DNA of 31,476 nucleotides from NCBI GenBank assembly GCA_964418085.1, contig CAYQKB010000007.1:1-31476 (forward strand). The letters run 5' to 3'. The first letter of the stretch is position 1. Each line of letters begins with the position of its first letter. Positions 22,579 to 28,017 of the stretch are shown one piece after another. The notes beneath the pieces are model-generated. The model worked only from the letters and a program-made list of their open reading frames with translations. It did no database searches and was not told the DNA's origin. The position numbers were made by a program, and so were the translations under genes. The DNA comes from JBBTYG01 sp964418085 (GTDB lineage: Bacteria; Patescibacteriota; Minisyncoccia; UBA6257; 2-01-FULL-56-20).

Positions 22579-22731
22579 GTATCTCTTTTTTCGAACCTAA
22601 GTGTAGGCGAGGTAGAAGTGTATGAGCGAGCAGGAAAAATGCCGGGTGCCCGGAGTCTGCGAGAGGGCGGCATTTTTCCGTAGGGAGCGAGTTACATTTC
22701 TCGAGATGGAGCGGGTTCAAAAAAGAGATAC
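22579..22731 (+). ncRNA. Structured RNA-like element, copy C of three
   Basis: P1: GTATCTCTTTTTT (22579-22591) with 22719-22731, all 13 pairs, one bulged C, then GAACC (22593-22597) with GGTTC (22714-22718). P2: GAAGTGTA (22615-22622) with TACATTTC (22693-22700), one G-U. P3: GGAAAAATGCCG (22633-22644) with CGGCATTTTTCC (22668-22679), 12 perfect pairs. Apical loop GGAGTCTGCGAGA is identical to copy A. It lies between a terminator and the rpsP promoter, so it must have its own promoter or be read through. Confidence 0.8.
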
Positions 22732-22740
22732 AAGCAAACC

Positions 22741-22769
22741 TTGACGGAAAATATCTCTCCGATTACACT
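22741..22769 (+). promoter_or_regulatory. rpsP promoter
   Basis: TTGACG (22741-22746), 17 nt, TACACT (22764-22769). The -10 box ends 9 nt before the rpsP ATG, so the leader is 2-3 nt. Confidence 0.7.
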
Positions 22770-22778
22770 ACTATCTAC

Positions 22779-23132
22779 ATGTTAACCATCAGATTACAGC
22801 GGGTTGGCAAGAAACATCAGCCGAGTTATCGGGTTGTCGTTTCCGAGCGCCGCTCCAAGCTCGGTGGGCCTCCGATTGAGGACCTCGGGTTTTATAATCC
22901 ATTCACGAAAGAAGCTTCTTTGAAGAAAGAGCGTATTGAACATTGGATGAAAGTTGGAGCGCATCTCACTCCTACAGTACAGAATCTTTGCGTTGGAAAG
23001 GGAGTTCTTGCTCTTCCTAAAATTGTTTTGAAGTTCAAAAAACGGAAAGCCGAGGAAAGTGCCACTGCCCCCGCTGAAGCAAAAGCCGAAGTCAAAGAAG
23101 CAGCGGCGGCTCCGGCAACCCCTGCGGCGTAG
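22779..23132 (+). CDS. rpsP: 30S ribosomal protein S16 (bS16)
   Basis: A 117-aa protein. Its first 80 residues are typical bS16: MLTIRLQRVGKKHQPSYRVVV, then SERRSKLGGPPIEDLGFYNPF and ERIEHWMKVGAHLTPTVQNL. After LKFKKRK comes an Ala/Glu/Lys-rich tail of about 35 residues (EESATAPAEAKAEVKEAAA), common in many bacteria and probably disordered. It binds 16S rRNA in the 5' domain. As in many bacteria, the next gene codes for a KH RNA-binding protein (KhpA). RNA element C and then the promoter at 22741 lie upstream. Confidence 0.97.
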   Translation: MLTIRLQRVGKKHQPSYRVVVSERRSKLGGPPIEDLGFYNPFTKEASLKKERIEHWMKVGAHLTPTVQNLCVGKGVLALPKIVLKFKKRKAEESATAPAEAKAEVKEAAAAPATPAA

Positions 23133-23136
23133 CGAC

Positions 23137-23165
23137 TTGACATTTAGAAAATTATTGTTTACAAT
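23137..23165 (+). promoter_or_regulatory. Promoter of the khpA leader
   Basis: TTGACA (23137-23142), 17 nt, TACAAT (23160-23165), a near-perfect promoter starting 5 nt after the rpsP stop. Start near 23172 would give a leader of about 185 nt with two long hairpins. Confidence 0.7.
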
Positions 23166-23189
23166 ACCCAGTATAAAGATTGTGGAAAT

Positions 23190-23244
23190 CGGGTAGTGAA
23201 AATTCAAGCGGAAAAAGATGTTCAACTCGAAATTCTACTACCCG
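23190..23244 (+). repeat. Hairpin repeat (GGGTAGT family), copy 2
   Basis: CGGGTAGTGAAAATTC at the left faces AATTCTACTACCCG at the right (23190-23244). It matches the copy at 4962-5018 and is followed directly by copy 3. It lies in the predicted khpA leader. Confidence 0.75.
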
Positions 23245-23249
23245 GAAAT

Positions 23250-23319
23250 CGGGTAGTGAAAGTTCGATTGGTCTCGCAGCGAGACAAACATGCGAAGCTG
23301 ATCGAACTTCTACTACCCA
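23250..23319 (+). repeat. Hairpin repeat (GGGTAGT family), copy 3
   Basis: CGGGTAGTGAAAGTTCGAT faces ATCGAACTTCTACTACCC (about 23301-23318), with an inner hairpin GTCTCG-cag-CGAGAC (23271-23285). After it comes AAAGGTCGAAAAGAAA, as after copy 1. Confidence 0.75.
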
Positions 23320-23356
23320 GAAAGGTCGAAAAGAAATTTGGAAGTAATCCTTTAGC

Positions 23357-23671
23357 ATGAACCAAGCAGCCGATCAGGAATTCCTGGAATACTTAATAAA
23401 GTCCTTAGTCGATCACCCGGATGATGTGAAGGTTGATCGAAAAGTTGACGAGATGGGAGTCTTGCTCTCGCTCAAAGTCAACGCGATGGACATGGGCCAG
23501 GTGGTAGGCAGGCAGGGAGCTACGGCAAAGGCTATCCGATCCCTTTTGAGAATCGTTGGCATTAAAAATAATGCTCGCGTGAACCTCAAGATCGAAGAGC
23601 CGGATGGAGCTGCGCCTCGCAGCCCGCGGCCGGAGCGACCACGCACAGAGAGACCCGATATGTCAGCATAG
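23357..23671 (+). CDS. khpA: KH-domain RNA-binding protein KhpA (YlqC family)
   Basis: A 104-aa protein. The KH fold is in residues 1-78: [50 protein letters not shown] with the RNA-binding GxxG loop GRQG, then [18 protein letters not shown]. An Arg/Pro-rich tail ([15 protein letters not shown]) extends the protein past the usual 75-80 residues and could add RNA contacts. KhpA binds many RNAs and in other bacteria controls cell division and cell-wall genes with KhpB. It lies after rpsP, the common order (rpsP-khpA-rimM-trmD), but it has its own promoter and structured leader here, and rimM and trmD do not follow. Confidence 0.94.
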   Translation: MNQAADQEFLEYLIKSLVDHPDDVKVDRKVDEMGVLLSLKVNAMDMGQVVGRQGATAKAIRSLLRIVGIKNNARVNLKIEEPDGAAPRSPRPERPRTERPDMSA

Positions 23672-23678
23672 TTTGGAT

Positions 23679-23706
23679 AAAAAACCCGCTTCGGCGGGTT
23701 TTTTGT
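23679..23706 (+). terminator. Intrinsic terminator
   Basis: AAAAAACCCGC-ttcg-GCGGGTTTTTT (23679-23704) is a textbook terminator with a UUCG tetraloop, 8 nt after the khpA stop. Confidence 0.93.
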
Positions 23707-23723
23707 TTGCCTATCTTTTCTGT

Positions 23724-23748
23724 CATTCCCGCGAAGGCGGGAATCCAG
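23724..23748. repeat. CATTCCCGCGAAGGCGGGAATCC repeat
   Basis: The hairpin ATTCCCGC-gaag-GCGGGAAT (23725-23744) is the widespread intergenic repeat that, if translated, gives VIPAKAGIQ. It lies between khpA's terminator and the thyA promoter, and it explains the spurious 5' extension of thyA. Confidence 0.75.
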
Positions 23749-23777
23749 GTTTTCTTTTCTACAAATATATTTTCATA

Positions 23778-23783
23778 TATAAT
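23778..23783 (+). promoter_or_regulatory. -10 box of thyA
   Basis: TATAAT ends 7 nt before ATG 23791, so the transcript should be leaderless. This decides the thyA start. Confidence 0.7.
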
Positions 23784-23790
23784 CACAGTA

Positions 23791-24708
23791 ATGAAGCAAT
23801 ATCTAAATCTTTTGCAGGATATTTTGGACAACGGCGTGAAAAAAGCAGATCGCACCGGCACCGGGACGGTAAGCGTCTTCGGCCGCCAAATGCGCTTTGA
23901 TCTTGCGAAAGGTTTTCCCGCGATGACAACGAAGAAGCTCTATATGCGGAGTATTATCCACGAACTTCTCTGGTTTTTAAAAGGCAGCTCAAATATCGAG
24001 TATCTTGTCCAAAACGACGTTCATATTTGGGACGAGTGGCCGTTTAAGGCGTATCTCATAAAAAACAAAAAGCCGGTGCCGGCGACAGGAAGCTCTGAAT
24101 GGAGCGAGGGGATAAAAGCATTCGCAGAAAAAGTGAAAACGGATGCGGCGTTTGCAAAAGAATTCGGGGAGCTCGGGCCGGTGTACGGCTATCAGTGGCG
24201 GAGTTGGCCGAAGCCGGACGGGGGACACATAGACCAGATCGCGCAGGTGATTGCCCACCTCAAGAAAAATCCGGATGATCGCCGCGTCATCGTCTCCGCA
24301 TGGAATGTTGCCGATATCGAGGAGATGGCAAAAGCGGGATTGCCGCCGTGTCATTGCCTCTTTCAATTTTATGTTGCGGATGGAAAATTGTCCTGCCAGC
24401 TTTATCAGCGAAGCGCCGATGTTTTTCTCGGCGTGCCGTTTAACATCGCCTCATACGCGCTCCTCACCATGATGGTCGCACAGGTGGTTGGTTTAGAGCT
24501 CGGCGAATTTGTGCATACCTTCGGCGACGTGCATATTTATTTAAATCATATGGAGCAGGTGAAGCTCCAGCTTTCCCGCTCTCCGAAGGCGCTCGCGACT
24601 ATGGCAATAAATCCGAATGTAAAATCCATCTTTGATTTCAAGTTCGAAGACTTTGAGCTCAAAAATTATGATTCCCATCCGGCAATCAAAGCGCCTATCG
24701 CTGTATGA
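23791..24708 (+). CDS. thyA: Thymidylate synthase
   Basis: A 305-aa enzyme that makes dTMP from dUMP and methylene-tetrahydrofolate. The start [15 protein letters not shown] and [19 protein letters not shown] match the family start; a longer frame from 23707 only adds the translated repeat (VIPAKAGIQ). Also seen: [19 protein letters not shown], the catalytic [11 protein letters not shown] (Cys in PCH, about residue 192), [37 protein letters not shown], and the C-terminal [10 protein letters not shown]. It has an extra stretch of about 45 residues after [11 protein letters not shown] ([19 protein letters not shown] and on), as seen in the longer, L. casei-type enzymes. dfrA follows about 100 nt downstream and recycles the dihydrofolate produced. 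Confidence 0.97.
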   Translation: MKQYLNLLQDILDNGVKKADRTGTGTVSVFGRQMRFDLAKGFPAMTTKKLYMRSIIHELLWFLKGSSNIEYLVQNDVHIWDEWPFKAYLIKNKKPVPATGSSEWSEGIKAFAEKVKTDAAFAKEFGELGPVYGYQWRSWPKPDGGHIDQIAQVIAHLKKNPDDRRVIVSAWNVADIEEMAKAGLPPCHCLFQFYVADGKLSCQLYQRSADVFLGVPFNIASYALLTMMVAQVVGLELGEFVHTFGDVHIYLNHMEQVKLQLSRSPKALATMAINPNVKSIFDFKFEDFELKNYDSHPAIKAPIAV

Positions 24709-24712
24709 AATT

Positions 24713-24802
24713 AATTTTCAAGTAACAATTTTCAATTATCAATTGCAGATTTTTAAAAAACGCTTTTTTTCATTGAAAATTAAAAATTGTAAATTAAAAA
24801 TT
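24713..24802. repeat. A/T-rich imperfect inverted repeat between thyA and dfrA
   Basis: AATTTTCAAGTAACAATTTT and on (24713-24745) faces an imperfect reverse complement at 24771-24802, about 26 of 31 positions by eye. A similar element lies at 5042-5112. It starts 4 nt after the thyA stop and ends 8 nt before dfrA. No gene in it. Confidence 0.6.
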
Positions 24803-24810
24803 CTACTAAC

Positions 24811-25464
24811 ATGATCTCACTCATAGCCGCGATGGGAAAAAACAGAGTTATCGGCGTTGGTGGCACGCTCCCGTGGAAACTGCCCGCCGACATGAAACGG
24901 TTCAGATGGCTGACCGCCCATCACCCGATCATCATGGGGCGAAAAACGTTTGAATCTATCGGCAAGCCCCTCCCAAATAGGACAAACATAGTGGTCACAC
25001 GCCAGCCGGAGTTTTCCGCGCTTGGATGCATTATCACTCCTTCGCTTGAAGCCGCAATCGAGAAGGCGGTTGCCGCTCCCGGTGCCGACGAAATTTTCAT
25101 CATCGGCGGCGGAGAAATTTACAAACAGGCAATGAACATCGCTGGCAGAATCTATCTCACCGTCATTGAAAAGGAATTCGAGGGCGACGCGTATTTTCCG
25201 ATAGAGCTTATCCAGAAACCCTCTTTCGTTGCAACGCATCAGGAGGTTCGAGCGAAAACCGTGAAGCCCGACGAAGGTGTAGACTCTACTCCGAGGAGGG
25301 ATGAGCGGTTTGTAGCCGAACATAACGATGCGCTTGCAGAATATGGGGTTTCTGGACAAGCTCTGGACGAGGCAAAGTGGAAGCTTGTCAAAACCGAAGA
25401 GGGAATTGTGAATGAAGAAAATATCTATCCTCACCAGTTTTTGGTTTTCGAACGGGCAAAATAA
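24811..25464 (+). CDS. folA: Dihydrofolate reductase with long insertion
   Basis: A 217-aa enzyme that reduces dihydrofolate with NADPH. The core is clear: MISLIAAMGKNRVIGVGGTLPWKLPADMKRF (with the W and the Asp that protonates the substrate), PIIMGRKTFESIG, PLPNRTNIVVTRQP, EIFIIGGGEIYKQAM, RIYLTVIEKEFEGDAYFP. Typical length is about 160. Between SFVATHQEV (about residue 143) and AKWKLVKTEEGIVNEENIYPHQFLVFERA (the final beta hairpin) there is an extra stretch of about 45 residues (VKPDEGVDSTPRRDERFVAEHN and on), of hydrophilic character. The catalytic core seems intact. It follows thyA, from which the dihydrofolate comes, and the A/T-rich inverted repeat. The symbol dfrA would also fit. Confidence 0.95.
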   Translation: MISLIAAMGKNRVIGVGGTLPWKLPADMKRFRWLTAHHPIIMGRKTFESIGKPLPNRTNIVVTRQPEFSALGCIITPSLEAAIEKAVAAPGADEIFIIGGGEIYKQAMNIAGRIYLTVIEKEFEGDAYFPIELIQKPSFVATHQEVRAKTVKPDEGVDSTPRRDERFVAEHNDALAEYGVSGQALDEAKWKLVKTEEGIVNEENIYPHQFLVFERAK

Positions 25465-25474
25465 AGTTTCGATT

Positions 25475-25483
25475 TGCTATACT
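25475..25483 (+). promoter_or_regulatory. Extended -10 promoter of the 25490 gene
   Basis: TGCTATACT (TATACT 25478-25483) ends 6 nt before ATG 25490, again a leaderless arrangement. Confidence 0.65.
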
Positions 25484-25489
25484 TTTAAT

Positions 25490-27430
25490 ATGCACAAAAG
25501 AATATCCGGATTCATTCCTCTGGTCGCATTAATTATCATCGCCGCGGCGGTGCTCTTCGGCATCGGCGCATCGGTGTATGTGGCGACGCAACAGCCGCAA
25601 CCGGCCGAGCAGCAGTCCGTGCAAACGTCTCAAGGTCAGCAGCAGGTCATAAGTCCCAATGTCGACACTTCAAATTGGCAAACCTACCGCAATGATAAAT
25701 ATGGGTTTGAGTTTAAATATCCAACGAATTGGAAACTTTCCGAGGTCGTTGAAATCCCAAATGGGATTGGTTTTGGTTTTTTCAATACAGGTGTTCTCTT
25801 TAGTATCAGCTCCCTTACCCAAGATGAATGGGAAACTAGGATGAATAAGGCAGAAGTACGCGTTTTGGGACAGAACGATAAGCAAGTTTTCATTGTTGGT
25901 CATCCCGTCCCATATTCAATACCCAAAGACAAAAAGGTTCTATTTGAACAAATCCTCTCCACCTTCAAATTCACCGAGCCGAGCTCTTTAAAAAATGGCG
26001 TAACGGGAATGAGCCAATATACCGATTCCAATTTCGGATTTTCATTTTGGTATCCAAACACGTGGACGGTACAGAACACCGCAACGAAAAATAATTATGC
26101 CGGCGGCACAGTTCAAAAGACGCTTACAATAGCTCCGCCAGCTGAACCGAATGGGTATAACGGCGATGTCATCACCATTGATGAATTCAATTCTCCCACT
26201 CGTGAGATTACGATACCATACGATCTTTGCTCTCCTATGAGCGGATCGTCTGTTCCGGCTCACCGTTACTATTTCGATCATGCCTGGATGGAGGAAATTC
26301 CTGCGTACACGGGCTATAGCGAAAAGGATGGGTCTCGATATAGTATTCCTGCTTCCACGAAAGCCGCTGATGTTTCCTCTAATACTATGGGCGGTCTTCA
26401 TATGCTTAATGCTGGTTGCTCGGGCGCAGTCATTCCTTTAAGTGCTCATAATTTTGTTGTCTTCCTGTTTAATAGCCGCGACGTCGGGCCAAACTACATT
26501 AATATTGCAAAAACGATTACTGCGACGGATCCATCCGTCGCTACGCCGGTAAGTGTGGATGAGCAAAGACAAACTATTACTACTGCGGGAGTTCTGCTTG
26601 GTGCCATCGGTACTAAAGTTGGCTACTGGTACATTACAAGCGATCACGTGTATAACTGGCGGGGCGATGTTGTCGCCAGCGCCAATCCGTCAACATTTAG
26701 GCTTATCAGTGCATACTCTGACGGATACACTGACGGCACGGCCGGAACTCCATATGCCACCGATGGAGTGCGTGTGTATTCCGGCTGGTCTCCTGAAGCA
26801 GCCGCTCTCTCCGGCGCGGACCCAGCGACATTCGTCGCAATCAGACAGCAATATCAAATCCCATACGCCGTCAATTCCGGAAAATATGGCGAATCGTTTA
26901 CAGATTACGATACAACCTTTGCCAAAGATAAATCGCATGTCTGGTACGAAGGCAAATTAATTTCCGGAGCTGACCCAAATACATTTGTCGTAACGGGCAG
27001 TACCTACGCACAGGACGGCAATGGAAATTATATATTGGCACACGACGCAAATCATATCTACGGCCTCGATAAGAAAAATAATATAGTCGTGGAAGATATG
27101 CCTTCTCCAAGCTCCGCGGGCACTCTTCGGGGAACGGTAGGCGGCGCTTTCTATTCCTGCTCCACTCAGGGGAATGATCCAAAAAATTTTGGTATCACAA
27201 TTTATCAAGGAGATATGCTGATTCGAAAGTTGTCTTTCAATTCCGATGGAACGTTTGGCATAAATTTACCAGCAGGCACATACACCATTCATCAAGATTA
27301 TTATCAGCCGAACTTAAGTTGTTCGGGTAGCTGCTGGCAAGGAAATTTCCCACAAACTGTTACAGTTCGCTCGGGTGAAACAAGCGTGGTCTCAATTACC
27401 GCCATTCCTATTTCCTGCAATGCATTATAA
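25490..27430 (+). CDS. Membrane-anchored surface protein with PsbP-like and DKNYY domains
   Basis: A 646-aa protein anchored by one N-terminal helix (FIPLVALIIIAAAVLFGIG, residues 8-26). Two PsbP-like segments follow: NDKYGFEFKYPTNWKLSE (about 66-83) to FEQILSTFKF (about 150-160), and SNFGFSFWYPNTWTVQN (about 180-196). Next are DKNYY-type repeats: TSDHVYNWRGDVVASANPSTFRLI, ATDGVRVYSGW, AKDKSHVWYEGKLISGADPNTF, AHDANHIYGLDKKN (about 380-530). Last is a prealbumin-like beta domain (about 545-646) with LRGTVGG and a NLPAGTYTIHQDYY turn plus Cys pairs. The gene is read from ATG 25490; a longer frame from 25412 overlaps the dihydrofolate reductase gene and lacks support. Function unknown; likely on the cell surface. 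Confidence 0.8.
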   Translation: MHKRISGFIPLVALIIIAAAVLFGIGASVYVATQQPQPAEQQSVQTSQGQQQVISPNVDTSNWQTYRNDKYGFEFKYPTNWKLSEVVEIPNGIGFGFFNTGVLFSISSLTQDEWETRMNKAEVRVLGQNDKQVFIVGHPVPYSIPKDKKVLFEQILSTFKFTEPSSLKNGVTGMSQYTDSNFGFSFWYPNTWTVQNTATKNNYAGGTVQKTLTIAPPAEPNGYNGDVITIDEFNSPTREITIPYDLCSPMSGSSVPAHRYYFDHAWMEEIPAYTGYSEKDGSRYSIPASTKAADVSSNTMGGLHMLNAGCSGAVIPLSAHNFVVFLFNSRDVGPNYINIAKTITATDPSVATPVSVDEQRQTITTAGVLLGAIGTKVGYWYITSDHVYNWRGDVVASANPSTFRLISAYSDGYTDGTAGTPYATDGVRVYSGWSPEAAALSGADPATFVAIRQQYQIPYAVNSGKYGESFTDYDTTFAKDKSHVWYEGKLISGADPNTFVVTGSTYAQDGNGNYILAHDANHIYGLDKKNNIVVEDMPSPSSAGTLRGTVGGAFYSCSTQGNDPKNFGITIYQGDMLIRKLSFNSDGTFGINLPAGTYTIHQDYYQPNLSCSGSCWQGNFPQTVTVRSGETSVVSITAIPISCNAL

Positions 27431-27455
27431 CCTCTCCACCTTCAAATTTAATTAA
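27431..27455 (+). pseudogene. Remnant of a gene tail (LSTFKFN)
   Basis: 27431-27448 repeats 18 nt of 25954-25971 exactly (CCTCTCCACCTTCAAATT). In frame it reads L-S-T-F-K-F-N-stop, i.e. the usual end of a PsbP-like domain (QILSTFKF in the gene just before). It looks like the 3' end of a lost paralog left behind the present stop. Confidence 0.4.
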
Positions 27456-27463
27456 CGTTCTGC

Positions 27464-27469
27464 TATAAT
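27464..27469 (+). promoter_or_regulatory. -10 box of the lemA operon
   Basis: TATAAT ends 7 nt before ATG 27477 and overlaps an in-frame ATG at 27468, which therefore cannot be the start. Confidence 0.7.
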
Positions 27470-27476
27470 GGACACC

Positions 27477-28016
27477 ATGATACTTTTAATACTCGTCGGT
27501 GTGGTAATAGCGTGGGTCGTGTTTATGTACAACAGCCTGGTTCGCTTGAGGAATCGGGTGCAGGAGGCGGCTTCGGATATCGAAGTTCAGCAAAAGCGGA
27601 GATATGATTTGATTCCCAACTTGGTTGAGATTGTGAAGGGGTATGCGAAGCATGAAGACTCGGTATTCACAAAGGTTACTGAGGCACGAACAAAAGCGAT
27701 GGGAATAACCGATGGCAAAGAAAAGCTGGTTGCGGAGAATATGCTCTCGGGGGCTTTGAAATCACTCTTCGCGGTTTCTGAAGCGTATCCCGATCTTAAG
27801 GCGAATCAAAATTTCCTTTCGCTCCAGGCAGAGCTTTCTGACACTGAAAACAAAATCCAGGCATCGCGCCGCTTCTACAATGCGAACGCCCGCGACTTCA
27901 ACACCCGAATCGAAGTGTTTCCCTCAAATCTTCTCGCAAGCACGTTCAATTTCAAAAAGGTGGAATTTTTCGATGCGGAACCCGCTGCTGAGCAGCCGGT
28001 ATCGGTAAAATTCTAA
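27477..28016 (+). CDS. lemA: LemA family protein
   Basis: A 179-aa protein with one N-terminal membrane helix (MILLILVGVVIAWVVFMYNSL) and a long helical body: RNRVQEAASDIEVQQKRRYDLIPNLVEIVKGYAKHE (the conserved heart of LemA), SGALKSLFAVSEAYPDLKANQNFLSLQAELSDTENKIQASRRFYN, then FNTRIEVFPSNLLA and F.K-x-x-FF at the end. LemA proteins are anchored in the membrane with a helical bundle; their role is unknown, though they are linked to membrane stress. ATG 27477 is preferred since the -10 box overlaps the first ATG. The next gene starts 1 nt after its stop, so a three- or four-gene operon is likely. Confidence 0.95.
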   Translation: MILLILVGVVIAWVVFMYNSLVRLRNRVQEAASDIEVQQKRRYDLIPNLVEIVKGYAKHEDSVFTKVTEARTKAMGITDGKEKLVAENMLSGALKSLFAVSEAYPDLKANQNFLSLQAELSDTENKIQASRRFYNANARDFNTRIEVFPSNLLASTFNFKKVEFFDAEPAAEQPVSVKF

Positions 28017-28017
28017 A

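Noticed and set aside
23190..23319. CRISPR array
   Set aside because: Only two tandem hairpins of different length, with unlike interiors and no spacers of regular size; no cas genes.
23707..23790. 5' extension of thyA reading VIPAKAGIQ
   Set aside because: This is the translated CATTCCCGCG-type intergenic repeat; the family start and the TATAAT 7 nt upstream support ATG 23791.
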